64,000 nt of DNA from JBNFVY01 sp049943335 (GTDB taxonomy: Bacteria; Pseudomonadota; Alphaproteobacteria; Rhodobacterales; Rhodobacteraceae): the NCBI RefSeq assembly GCF_049943335.1, contig NZ_JBNFVY010000001.1, positions 248,001 through 312,000 of the forward strand, given 5' to 3'. Under the pieces are notes generated by a model. The model did not search any database, was not told the origin of the DNA, and saw only the letters and a list, made by a program, of their open reading frames with translations. Shown piece after piece: positions 1 through 8,043 of the stretch (its first letter is position 1; each line of letters opens with the position of its first letter). Made by a program: the position numbers and the translations under genes.

Positions 1-716
1 AAGATCGGAATTTCCACCGCGCGAAACACGGGCGCATTATTGAGCGCACGGTATTCCTGAAAGACTTGGCTGGAGATGTAGCTGGTAAGCCCCAACACGA
101 ACAGATTGATGAATACGCCAGCGATGATCTGGTCCATTCGATAGGTCACAACCAGTGCGGCCAGAACGAAACCAAACACGCCGCCCACGGCGACTGCCGC
201 AATAAGCCCTGCGATCCCGCCTGCCAGCGATCCGACCAAGGCGCCGGTGAAAGCCCCTGCAAGCAGCATCCCTTCGATGCCGATATTCACCACCGCGACC
301 CGCTCTGACAAAACGCCTGCCAGCCCCCCAAGGGCAATCGGCACCGCGCGCACCAGACTTGCCTGCAACATGCCCGTCAACGAAAACGATTTACCCACCG
401 TCGCCCAGACAAGAAACGCGGCCACCGCGATGATAAGGCCAATTCCCAGAAGCCGCGCGCTCCATTTCGCCCCGCCGCGCAGGAACAGGCGCACCCCGAA
501 GAAGGCCAGAAAAGCTGAAGCGACATAGATAAAGGGCCCGCCGGGAACGACCAGGTTCGGAACAGGCCACACATCGGTCGGTCGCGACAGGCGGAAGGTG
601 GCCACGCCGCTTGCGTCGGGGGCGAGGAAAACCGCGATCAAGGCGCCAAGGGCGATCAGGATGCCGCCGGTGATGCGGGTCTGGCGTTGCCGCGCTTTGT
701 CAAGAAGTACGGTCAC
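1..716 (-). CDS. ABC transporter permease, BMP/nucleoside type (C-terminus cut by window edge)
   Basis: Inner-membrane permease of a BMP-family ABC importer. The reading frame runs off the left edge, so about 238 N-terminal codons are visible and no stop is seen. The start is a GTG at 716 that overlaps the TGA of the upstream permease (GTGA), so translation is probably coupled. Several hydrophobic segments are visible, and the stretch ERVAVVNIGIEGMLL is typical of NupQ/BmpD-type permeases, in which the NIGIEGMML region is strongly conserved. It is the last visible gene of a four-gene operon with binding protein, ATPase and a second permease. Nucleoside-like substrate is inferred from the family; sugar or other substrates cannot be excluded. 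Confidence 0.85.
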   Translation of the reverse strand, partial: MTVLLDKARQRQTRITGGILIALGALIAVFLAPDASGVATFRLSRPTDVWPVPNLVVPGGPFIYVASAFLAFFGVRLFLRGGAKWSARLLGIGLIIAVAAFLVWATVGKSFSLTGMLQASLVRAVPIALGGLAGVLSERVAVVNIGIEGMLLAGAFTGALVGSLAGGIAGLIAAVAVGGVFGFVLAALVVTYRMDQIIAGVFINLFVLGLTSYISSQVFQEYRALNNAPVFRAVEIPI

Positions 717-1837
717 GACCTGCCCTCGCCTTTATCCGCCTTGCGAAATCCCCAAGGAAAGATCGCCTTGACCAGCAGGGGCGCGGCGATGAACACGATG
801 ATCAGCGCTTGGATGATGGCGATCAGGTCGATGCTGACACCTGCGTCTACCTGCATTTGCCGCCCGCCCGCTTCCAGCGCGCCGAAAAGGATCCCGGCAA
901 ATAGTACCCCGACCGGATGCGATCGTCCCAGTAGGGCTACCGCGATGGCGTCGAACCCGATCCCGGCGGAAAATCCCGGTGTGGCGCGGTCAAGAACGCC
1001 AAGCGTCTGGTTGGCACCCGCAAGCCCCGCCAGCGCGCCCGCGATGGCCATGGCCAACACGATCGTCAGTCCGGCATTCATCCCGGCAAAGCGCGCCGCA
1101 ACCGCGTTTTCGCCGCTGGCGCGAAACTCAAACCCCAGCTTGCTGCGGAACAAAAGCCAATAGGCGATCGCGACCATCAACAGCGTCAGAAAAAGGCCCG
1201 CGTGCAGGCGCAGATTGACATCGAGAAAAGTCAGAAGCTTGGGCAGTTCAGCCGCATCCGGCACGGATTTCGAGATCGGATCCGCGCGCCCTTCTTTTTG
1301 GATCAAAGGCGTGCGCAACAGATAATCGAGCAGCCGGAAGGAAATCAGGTTCAGCATGATGGTCGAAATCACCTCATGCGCGCCCGTCGCTGCGCGCAGC
1401 CAGCCCGCGATCCCGGCATAGAATGCGCCCGCCACAGCGCCGGCCAGAAGCGCGCCGGGAAGGGCGATGAACGCTGGCAGATCGCCAAGTGCAACACCAG
1501 CCACGACGGCGGCCAGCCCGCCAATGACGATCTGGCCTTCGGCGCCGATATTGAAAAGCCCAGCCCGAAAACCAAGCGCCAGCCCCAGACCCGCCAACAC
1601 CAGCGGCAAGGCGGCGGTCAGTGTTTCCGAGACCGCGTTGATCGACCCGACCGAGCCTTTCAACAAGGCAACATAAGACTGGGCGATTGTCGCAGGGGCA
1701 ACACCAGTGGCCGCCATGACGAGCGCGCCCAGTACAAGTGCTGCGACAAACGCGAAGAGTGGAACGATGACCAGATCTTCAAGCTGCGTTCGGCCAAACA
1801 CCCTGCCTTGTGTTGCCTGGATCATTGAATCGCTCAT
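713..1837 (-). CDS. ABC transporter permease, BMP/nucleoside type
   Basis: A 374-residue polytopic membrane protein, normal length for the NupP/BmpC-type permease that pairs with the neighbouring NupQ-like permease to form the heterodimeric channel. The N-terminus is cytoplasmic and is followed by strongly hydrophobic helices from about residue 25. A conserved NIGAEGQIVIGG stretch lies near residue 115, the counterpart of the GxEG region of the partner permease. The ATG overlaps the stop of the upstream ATPase gene (ATGA) and its own stop overlaps the GTG of the next permease. Substrate is inferred to be a nucleoside or related compound from family and operon. Confidence 0.88.
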   Translation of the reverse strand: MSDSMIQATQGRVFGRTQLEDLVIVPLFAFVAALVLGALVMAATGVAPATIAQSYVALLKGSVGSINAVSETLTAALPLVLAGLGLALGFRAGLFNIGAEGQIVIGGLAAVVAGVALGDLPAFIALPGALLAGAVAGAFYAGIAGWLRAATGAHEVISTIMLNLISFRLLDYLLRTPLIQKEGRADPISKSVPDAAELPKLLTFLDVNLRLHAGLFLTLLMVAIAYWLLFRSKLGFEFRASGENAVAARFAGMNAGLTIVLAMAIAGALAGLAGANQTLGVLDRATPGFSAGIGFDAIAVALLGRSHPVGVLFAGILFGALEAGGRQMQVDAGVSIDLIAIIQALIIVFIAAPLLVKAIFPWGFRKADKGEGRS

Positions 1838-3345
1838 ACCGCCGCCCCCGCCATTGCCAGCCCGATTGTCCCCTTGTCGACCGGTTGCTCGTGCGGTGCG
1901 TATTCAGCCACGATGCGGCCCTTGAACATCACCAGAATGCGGTCGGACAAGGCCATGATTTCGTCAAGCTCCGACGACACGATCAACACACCGTCGCCTT
2001 CGTCGCGCGCGGCCATAAGGCGTTCATGGATGAAAGCAATAGAGCCCACATCAAGCCCCCGCGTCGGTTGCCCCGCAATGACCAGCCGGGTGTCGCGCGA
2101 CAATTCCCGCGCCACGACCAGCTTCTGCTGGTTGCCCCCCGACAGATGCGCCGCCGCAGCGCGAACCGAAGGGGTGCGCACGTCATACTGTTCGGCCACT
2201 GCGGCGGCGTCCTGGTGTACGCGGCCCCAGTCGATACCTGCCCCTTTCGAAAAGGGCGGACCGTAGTAGCTGTCCAGCACCATGTTTTCGGCGACGGTAA
2301 ATTTCCCGATCAAACCGGCGCGCTGGCGATCTTCGGGGATGTGTGCGATCCCCATCCGGTGTCGTGCACGCGGAGAGGCATCCGTGATATCGGTGCCGTC
2401 AAACGTCACCTTTCCGGCGACTGGATGGCGTAGCCCTGCGAGCGCTTCGATCAACGCCGATTGCCCGTTCCCCTGCACCCCCGCGATGCCCACGACCTCG
2501 CCGCTGCGCACCTGAAGCGACAGATCATCGACGGCCACGGCCCCGTCATCGCGCACAATTGTCAGCCCCTGAATATCAAGGATGACTTCCCCAGGCGCGA
2601 ATGGCGCGCGGGCAACGTCGAAATCGACCGGATGGCCCACCATCATTTCGGCCAGTTCCGGTCGGGTCAGTTTTTTGGGATCGCCACTGCCAACAATCTC
2701 ACCGCGACGGATCACTGCGATCCTGTCTGATATTTCCAGGATTTCATTCAGCTTGTGCGTGATAAAGACGATTGCCTTGCCAGCATCGCAGAGCGATCGA
2801 ACAATCTGGAAAAATTCATCGACCTCTTGCGGGGTCAGAACCGCGGTCGGCTCGTCCAGGATCAGAACGTCTGCCTCGCGAAACAAGACCTTGATGATTT
2901 CGACACGTTGTTGAACGCCAACCGGCAGCGTTTCGATTGTCGCATCCGGATCAACCGTCAGGCCATATTCTGTGCTTAACTTTTTCACTTCGGCCCGCGC
3001 TGCCTTCAGATCAAGATGATCGAAGCGCCCGGTGGGTTCGATGCCGAGGATGACATTTTCGGCCACGGTGAAAACCGGAACCAGCATGAAATGCTGATGT
3101 ACCATGCCGATGCCTGCGCGGATCGCATCGCCGGGGCCCTTGAAGGTCACAGGGCGACCGTCAATCAGGATCTGGCCTTCTGTCGGTTCGTAAAGACCGC
3201 AGAGCACGTTCATCAGGGTCGATTTGCCTGCACCATTTTCGCCCAGAAGGCCCAGGACCTCGCCCGGTTCGATGGTCAGGTCGACGCCTTTGTTGGCAAC
3301 GACCGGACCAAACCGTTTGGTGATATTTTTCAACTCGACCCGCAT
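1834..3345 (-). CDS. ABC transporter ATP-binding protein with two ATPase domains (BMP/nucleoside type)
   Basis: A 503-residue fused ATPase that powers the importer from the cytoplasm. Domain 1 has Walker A GENGAGKST at residues 35-43, a degenerate signature LPVGVQQ and Walker B LILDEPTAVL. Domain 2 has a degenerate Walker A (GVQGNGQS) but a good signature LSGGNQQ near residue 400. This two-domain pattern, with one imperfect site in each half, is known for RbsA/NupO-type sugar and nucleoside ATPases. Start ATG at 3345; the gene begins only 10 bases after the binding-protein stop and its own stop overlaps the next permease start. Function is secure at family level; the substrate is not. Confidence 0.92.
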   Translation of the reverse strand: MRVELKNITKRFGPVVANKGVDLTIEPGEVLGLLGENGAGKSTLMNVLCGLYEPTEGQILIDGRPVTFKGPGDAIRAGIGMVHQHFMLVPVFTVAENVILGIEPTGRFDHLDLKAARAEVKKLSTEYGLTVDPDATIETLPVGVQQRVEIIKVLFREADVLILDEPTAVLTPQEVDEFFQIVRSLCDAGKAIVFITHKLNEILEISDRIAVIRRGEIVGSGDPKKLTRPELAEMMVGHPVDFDVARAPFAPGEVILDIQGLTIVRDDGAVAVDDLSLQVRSGEVVGIAGVQGNGQSALIEALAGLRHPVAGKVTFDGTDITDASPRARHRMGIAHIPEDRQRAGLIGKFTVAENMVLDSYYGPPFSKGAGIDWGRVHQDAAAVAEQYDVRTPSVRAAAAHLSGGNQQKLVVARELSRDTRLVIAGQPTRGLDVGSIAFIHERLMAARDEGDGVLIVSSELDEIMALSDRILVMFKGRIVAEYAPHEQPVDKGTIGLAMAGAAV

Positions 3346-3355
3346 ATCATCAACC

Positions 3356-4381
3356 TTAGTTCGACACAGATATGCTGCCGTCGATGATGCTTGTGCGCAG
3401 GGCCTCCAATTCGGCTTTCAACGTGTCTGGCACCATGCCATCCATGTCGTGGAACGGGGCCAGTCCGACGCCGCCGTTTTCTAGCGTGCCGACCAGCACA
3501 CCGCCTTCGAAATCGCCGTTCATAGTGATTTCGATCACGTCAGAGACAGTTGCATCCATGCGTTTGGTGACCGATGTCAGATAGACGTGCTGCCGTTCGG
3601 TATCAGTGAAGTAGAGATCGGCATCGACGCCGATGATTTTCAACTTGTCCACACCCAGTTCATCGGCAAGCGTAGCCGAGCCGAGTCCGACGGGACCCGC
3701 GACTGGCAGAACGATATCGGCGCCCTCATCGTACAGGTTTTGCGCATAGGCCCGCCCGTCATCAAGGTTGTCGAAATTGTTGGTGAACAGTCCTTCACGC
3801 GTGTCCAGGTTCCAGCCCAGCACGGTGACCGTGTCGCCCTTCACCGCGTTCCAGTGGTCGACGCCCCGAACGAAACCGTCCATGAAGATCGTCACAGGCG
3901 GGATATTGATGCCGCCGAACGTGCCAAGAATTTTCGTCTTGGACATTCCGGCCGCTAGATAGCCTGCCAGAAATGCGGCTTGGTCTGTGGCATAGACCTG
4001 CCCCAACACGTTTTCGATTGGCGGATCATAGGCAAAATCCACAATGGAAAACGGCTGATCCGGGTTCGCCTTTGCGGCCTTCTCGGTCGCGTCCCCAAGC
4101 AGGAAGCCGACCGTAATGATGATATCGCAATCACCATCGATCAGCGAATTGATATTGGCGTCATAATCCGTCTCGGCTTGCGATTCGAGGAAGCGCCCTT
4201 CGATCCCCAGTTTTTCCTTGGCGTCCAGCACACCTTTCCAGGCGGTCTGGTTGAAACTGTTGTCGTCAATGCCGCCGGTGTCGGTGACCTGACACGCCGT
4301 AAAGGCTAGGGCCGGGCTGGCAAACGCCATGACCATCAATGTGCCCCATACTTTTAAGTCTGTCCTGAAAAATAATTTCAT
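3356..4381 (-). CDS. BMP family ABC transporter substrate-binding protein
   Basis: Periplasmic binding protein of the importer, about 341 residues. An N-terminal signal peptide ends near PALAFTA. There is no clear lipobox, so it is probably a free periplasmic protein rather than the lipoprotein seen in spirochaete BmpA. BMP-family features include DTGGIDDNSFNQ near the N-terminus, FLAGYLAAGMSKT and the GVDHW stretch. I chose the ATG at 4381 because a perfect GGGAGG lies nine bases before it; the in-frame ATG at 4390 sits directly against that Shine-Dalgarno and cannot use it. It is the first gene of the ABC operon. Purine nucleoside binding is a family-based guess. Confidence 0.9.
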   Translation of the reverse strand: MKLFFRTDLKVWGTLMVMAFASPALAFTACQVTDTGGIDDNSFNQTAWKGVLDAKEKLGIEGRFLESQAETDYDANINSLIDGDCDIIITVGFLLGDATEKAAKANPDQPFSIVDFAYDPPIENVLGQVYATDQAAFLAGYLAAGMSKTKILGTFGGINIPPVTIFMDGFVRGVDHWNAVKGDTVTVLGWNLDTREGLFTNNFDNLDDGRAYAQNLYDEGADIVLPVAGPVGLGSATLADELGVDKLKIIGVDADLYFTDTERQHVYLTSVTKRMDATVSDVIEITMNGDFEGGVLVGTLENGGVGLAPFHDMDGMVPDTLKAELEALRTSIIDGSISVSN

Positions 4382-4413
4382 CTTCTGCATCCTCCCATGG
4401 GGTGTTCCGATTC

Positions 4414-4878
4414 CTAATTTCTAGATCGTGCCCCGCCGAACCAATTGAGGCAGATCAACCGGCAGGGCTGCTTTTCTTCAGCTGCGGTTTCCATTTCATG
4501 GACCCGGTTATTGGCCTGCCGGTTGGACCCTTCGAAAACACGCGTGATGAAATCACCACTCAGGCGGATCACGTCTTCGCCCGGTACGTCACCGATAACG
4601 CGGAAAAAATGCTCACCCTCGGTTGCGGACTGATCCCGACTGAGAACGAAAATATCGTCCGGGTCCTGCGCGCCAGCGTCTTCGATATGACCTTGCACCC
4701 GCGTAAAGACCTGCCCCATGTTGATCGGATCATGCACGAGGCTGCGGGTCGTCGCGCGCACAATGGGCTGACCGTGAAAAGACAGATGTCGACCATCCCA
4801 GCCTTTTGGATCAAACTTGGGGCAACAGGCCGTTTCGGGTGCGTTCATGTTCATGTCTGGCAGAGCATTGGTGTCCAT
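4414..4878 (-). CDS. Conserved protein with N-terminal CCPKF motif, probably C-terminally truncated
   Basis: A 154-residue soluble protein of unknown function. It carries CCPKFDPKGWDG near residue 18, RATTRSL, and RLSGDFITRVFEGS near residue 110. From memory, full-length relatives in alphaproteobacteria share these blocks and end in an aromatic-rich TTCPKC segment. Here the frame instead ends in an unrelated basic tail, and neither other minus frame restores the TTCPKC block, so the C-terminus looks lost. Start ATG at 4878 has AAGAGG six bases upstream; a GTG at 4881 is less well placed. It is divergent from the antiporter gene, and an FNR-type box lies 61 bases before the start. It may be a decaying gene. 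Confidence 0.6.
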   Translation of the reverse strand: MDTNALPDMNMNAPETACCPKFDPKGWDGRHLSFHGQPIVRATTRSLVHDPINMGQVFTRVQGHIEDAGAQDPDDIFVLSRDQSATEGEHFFRVIGDVPGEDVIRLSGDFITRVFEGSNRQANNRVHEMETAAEEKQPCRLICLNWFGGARSRN

Positions 4879-4938
4879 CACGTGCCTCTTGCTGATGCAT
4901 GATACCCGGTCATGATAGTCTGTTCGCCAAGGCGCCGG

Positions 4939-4952
4939 TTGATATTCGTCAA
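4939..4952. promoter_or_regulatory. FNR/FixK-type box between divergent genes
   Basis: TTGATATTCGTCAA matches the TTGAT-N4-ATCAA consensus with one change. A class II site centred here would place a transcription start near 4987 for the antiporter gene or near 4904 for the minus-strand gene, leaving short leaders in both directions. Confidence 0.65.
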
Positions 4953-5021
4953 TTCATCGCGCAACACGCATCCCATCAGCGTGGAAGGTGTGCGCCTTTG
5001 GGCCGCAGAACAGGAGAGAGT

Positions 5022-6197
5022 GTGGAAATCGACATAGCGCTTCTGACGCTTGGGGGTATGTTCGTCGTCGGGTTGGCCGCCGACCAGATCGGACGTCGAA
5101 CATGGGTGCCGCGGGTCACCTTGCTTTTGCTTTGCGGACTGATCGCCGGCCACATGGGATGGATTCCTGCTTCTTTCTCAGACGCCTACGAATACCTTTC
5201 GGTAACGGCGCTGACATTCGTCGCTTTTCTGCTTGGAGGGTCGCTCAAATTCAGCGACCTCAGGGAAACGGGCCGCCGTATTCTGACAATTTCGATCGCC
5301 ATCGTTCTCACCACTGTCATCGGGGTGTCTTTCGGTCTGATCGCACTGGGGGTTGAGCCTGGATTGGCTGTCATGCTGGGCGGAATCGCTTCGGCCACGG
5401 CACCTGCGGCGACTACCGATGTTATCCGACAATCGGAGATCGACAATGATTTCACCCGCACACTAAAAGGGGTTGTGGCCGTCGATGACGCTTGGGGGCT
5501 ATTGGTGTTCAGCCTTTGCCTGAGCTATGCGCATTCGATCGCACCGACTGCAACCGCCCTGCATGATATGTCTGTCATTCGTGAAATCGGGGGTGCTATC
5601 TTACTGGGGTTTGCCATTGGTGCACCTGGCGCGGCGCTGACCGGGCGCATCAGCGCTGGTGAGCCGATTGAAATCGAAGCACTTGCACTGGTTTTCTTGA
5701 CGGCCGGTCTGGCGCTTTGGCTTGAGGTTTCATTTCTGATCGCAGGAATGACCGCAGGCGCCGTCATCGTGAATTTTGCGTCCCATCACGACCGGGCCTT
5801 TCATGAAATCGAACATATTCAATGGCCCTTCATGGTGCTTTTCTTCCTGTTGGCCGGGGCATCGCTTGAAATTGACGCATTGAAGGGCATCGGAATGTTG
5901 GGTCTTGCGTACATCGTCCTGCGTGTACTGGCGCGAATTGTTGGGGGGTGGCTTGGGGCCTTGATCGGGCGCGCCCCCGCGCAAGAGCGTGCCATATACG
6001 GGCTGGCGCTTCTGCCCCAGGCTGGCGTCGCGGTTGGCATGGCATTGGTCGCCGCCCAAGCACTCCCATACCATGCCGATCAGATCATCGCGCTGACTAT
6101 CAGCACAACGATTGCCTTCGAACTTGTCGGCCCCGTCCTGACTCTCTGGGCCATCCGCCGCACGATCACACCCGATCAGGGTACAAAGTCCGAGTGA
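5022..6197 (+). CDS. Cation/proton antiporter (CPA2-like)
   Basis: A 391-residue integral membrane protein with about 12 hydrophobic segments, normal for the membrane domain of CPA2 antiporters; no C-terminal TrkA-N or other regulatory domain is present. Family-like elements include AFLLGGSLKF, the SATAPAATTDVIRQ segment followed by GVVAVDDAWGL (the ND/DD ion-binding region of CPA2 proteins), and GLALLPQAGVAVGMA. I chose the GTG at 5022 because AGGAGA lies just upstream and the protein then begins with the first helix; the longer frame from 4899 adds 41 unlikely hydrophilic residues. It probably exchanges Na+ or K+ for H+. The FNR-type box upstream suggests induction at low oxygen. Confidence 0.85.
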   Translation: MEIDIALLTLGGMFVVGLAADQIGRRTWVPRVTLLLLCGLIAGHMGWIPASFSDAYEYLSVTALTFVAFLLGGSLKFSDLRETGRRILTISIAIVLTTVIGVSFGLIALGVEPGLAVMLGGIASATAPAATTDVIRQSEIDNDFTRTLKGVVAVDDAWGLLVFSLCLSYAHSIAPTATALHDMSVIREIGGAILLGFAIGAPGAALTGRISAGEPIEIEALALVFLTAGLALWLEVSFLIAGMTAGAVIVNFASHHDRAFHEIEHIQWPFMVLFFLLAGASLEIDALKGIGMLGLAYIVLRVLARIVGGWLGALIGRAPAQERAIYGLALLPQAGVAVGMALVAAQALPYHADQIIALTISTTIAFELVGPVLTLWAIRRTITPDQGTKSE

Positions 6198-6213
6198 GGA
6201 AGCCCCGATTTGC

Positions 6214-6528
6214 CTAGGACGCAGCGACGCCGGGATTGGCGCATTTTCCGCATAAGGGGGCGTAAAGGACGGCTTCCAACCGATCCCTAGAAATCGGGCC
6301 CTTGCACTCAAGGCACATGCCATAGGTGCCGTTTTGGATCCTATCCAATGCGCCGCGCAGCAGCCCAACTTCTTTCTGAGCGGCCAAGCCGGCACCTTCG
6401 AGAACTTCGACATCCTCTACTTCGGCGGCCATCCGACGCCCTTGCTTGGTGTCGACCACGTGCAGTCTGGCACCAAGGGCTGCGAGACGAGCCGCTATCA
6501 GGCTTTTGAAATAGTCTTCGTTGATCAT
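6214..6528 (-). CDS. TraR/DksA family C4 zinc-finger protein
   Basis: A 104-residue protein with a predicted coiled-coil N-terminal half and a C-terminal four-cysteine zinc finger, CLECKGPI...APLCGKC, as in the DksA/TraR family. Such proteins bind the RNA polymerase secondary channel or act as small regulators. The typical DksA coiled-coil tip acidic pair is not clear here, so it may be a DksA-like paralogue without full DksA activity. Start ATG at 6528 is preferred over 6549 because GAAGG lies upstream at suitable spacing. Its 3' end converges with the antiporter gene. An exact FNR box lies 61 bases upstream of the start, implying low-oxygen control. Confidence 0.8.
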   Translation of the reverse strand: MINEDYFKSLIAARLAALGARLHVVDTKQGRRMAAEVEDVEVLEGAGLAAQKEVGLLRGALDRIQNGTYGMCLECKGPISRDRLEAVLYAPLCGKCANPGVAAS

Positions 6529-6588
6529 CTGCGCATACCTTCGCCGCACAAGTTAAGGCGACGCTATTTCAGCTGGTCGGTGGCGATA

Positions 6589-6602
6589 TTGATGGAAATC
6601 AA
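6589..6602 (-). promoter_or_regulatory. Exact FNR/FixK box before the DksA-like gene
   Basis: TTGATGGAAATCAA is a perfect match to TTGAT-N4-ATCAA. Centred 67 bases before the start codon at 6528, it fits a class II activator site with a leader of about 25 bases. Confidence 0.75.
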
Positions 6603-6787
6603 TTGCCTCGATTTCGAGCGATGTGATGCTGCGCCACGATCAAGCTTGATCCAGCCACACCCCCCGAATTCTGCGCGCCTGCGACGACATCACTTTTCGC
6701 GCATTGCCGGGTTTAATCGAAAGCTCGTGAAGTGTACTAACGGCGCCGTTTCGCACCCGGATCGCTTTGTCGTGCCAGCTGAACGCC

Positions 6788-6801
6788 TTGAGCAATATCA
6801 A
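6788..6801 (+). promoter_or_regulatory. FNR/FixK-type box before the site-2 protease gene
   Basis: TTGAGCAATATCAA differs from the consensus TTGAT-N4-ATCAA at one position. It is centred 55 bases before the ATG at 6850, which would place transcription start about 14 bases before the start codon if it acts at -41.5. Confidence 0.65.
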
Positions 6802-6849
6802 AGCGCCAAATCGCATCCGTGCAATTCTGGAATAAAAAGGGAGTCGCAG

Positions 6850-8001
6850 ATGTTTACGAGTGCGGTGAAACTCTTCTCAATCGGTGGTTTCGACATCAAA
6901 ATCGATCCAAGTTGGCTAATCATCGCTGCGATCATCACATGGAGCCTTAGCCAGCACTATTTCCCCTACACCTTTCCCGACGAAAGCCCGGGCATTTACC
7001 TGATCATGGCGGTCGTCGCCATGCTGTTGTTCTTCGCCTCGCTACTGCTGCACGAACTGGCCCATTCCATCATCGCAAGACGCTTTGGCCTGCGGATCGG
7101 CGGTATCACATTGTTCCTGTTCGGTGGCGTCGCCGAGATGGACAGTGAACCCAGATCGGCGATGGAGGAGTTTTGGGTCGCGGTTGCCGGGCCGGTCATG
7201 AGCCTTGGACTCTCTGTTGGTTTCTGGTTTCTCAGCCTGATTGCGGCGCTTTCCCAGGATCTTGAAGCGGTAGCGGCGGTGCTTTCGTACCTGGCAACGA
7301 TCAATCTGATCCTGGCGGTTTTCAATCTGGTGCCCGCGTTCCCGCTTGATGGCGGGCGCATCCTGCGGGCTTGGCTGTGGCACCGCCGCGGTGACATTCT
7401 GCGCGCGACCGAGACAGCCACGAACGCCGGTATAACCTTCGCCTATGTCTTGATGGGTCTTGGGCTTCTGGCCCTGTTCCAAGGCGCGCTGGTCAGCGCC
7501 ATCTGGCAGATGATGATCGGCGGCTTCCTACTGATGGCCGCGCGGTCAGCCTATCAACAGCAGATCACGCGCGCGGTGTTCTCGGGCCGGACTGTGGGCG
7601 ATCTGATGCAGCACACACCGATCACGGTCGGGCCGGACCGCACGCTGTCCGATGTCGTCAATCAGGTTGTTCTGCGCCATGGTATCAGCTTTATTCCGGT
7701 CATTGAAAACGACGTTCTTCTTGGTCATATCGACCAAGCGATGATTTCCAGCATCGATCGAGAGCATTGGTCAAGTACGCGCGTTGGCGATGTGTTCGCA
7801 GGATTGGATGACGCCTCGACCATCACGCCCGAGACGCCGATCCCGGACCTGATGACGGCCATCACGAAAACCGGTCAGCGCAAGTTTATGGTTGTCGAAG
7901 ATCACCGCCTTGTTGGCGTCATTTCCCTGTCGGACATCATCCGCCATTTGCAGCTTTCCGACCTCGCAGTCGCGCGGTCGCGCCAATCATCCTTGTCTTA
8001 A
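6850..8001 (+). CDS. Site-2 protease (M50) family zinc metalloprotease with tandem CBS domains
   Basis: A 383-residue intramembrane protease of the archaeal/SpoIVFB/Rip3 type. The zinc motif HELAH lies at about residues 64-68 within a hydrophobic helix, and the second conserved block NLVPAFPLDGGRILRA follows near residue 160, supplying the Asp ligand. About five to six membrane helices precede a C-terminal pair of CBS domains (about residues 250-375), which usually bind adenine nucleotides and could gate the protease. Start at 6850 is chosen because GGGAG sits just upstream and the next residues match the family N-terminus; 172 upstream codons in frame are promoter DNA. Substrate unknown. Confidence 0.88.
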   Translation: MFTSAVKLFSIGGFDIKIDPSWLIIAAIITWSLSQHYFPYTFPDESPGIYLIMAVVAMLLFFASLLLHELAHSIIARRFGLRIGGITLFLFGGVAEMDSEPRSAMEEFWVAVAGPVMSLGLSVGFWFLSLIAALSQDLEAVAAVLSYLATINLILAVFNLVPAFPLDGGRILRAWLWHRRGDILRATETATNAGITFAYVLMGLGLLALFQGALVSAIWQMMIGGFLLMAARSAYQQQITRAVFSGRTVGDLMQHTPITVGPDRTLSDVVNQVVLRHGISFIPVIENDVLLGHIDQAMISSIDREHWSSTRVGDVFAGLDDASTITPETPIPDLMTAITKTGQRKFMVVEDHRLVGVISLSDIIRHLQLSDLAVARSRQSSLS

Positions 8002-8043
8002 CCGTCGTTTTTCCGCAAACCTGCATGGAAATTGCGGGGTGCT

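Larger units (their letters stand above)
6529..6849. other. 321-base divergent intergenic region with two FNR-type boxes
   Basis: This spacer separates the DksA-like gene (minus) from the site-2 protease gene (plus). It contains two FNR/FixK-type boxes, each about 50-60 bases before one of the two start codons. An open frame crosses it on the plus strand but has no coding character or start signal, so I read it as untranslated promoter DNA. Confidence 0.7.

Noticed and set aside
4402..4902. 166-codon plus-strand frame opposite the CCPKF protein
   Set aside because: No ribosome site or family resemblance; the minus frame has conserved blocks and a good ribosome site.
8032..8043. TTG start for the hybrid kinase
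   Set aside because: The ATG at 8044 is only four codons downstream, is a stronger start codon and has GCGGGG upstream.
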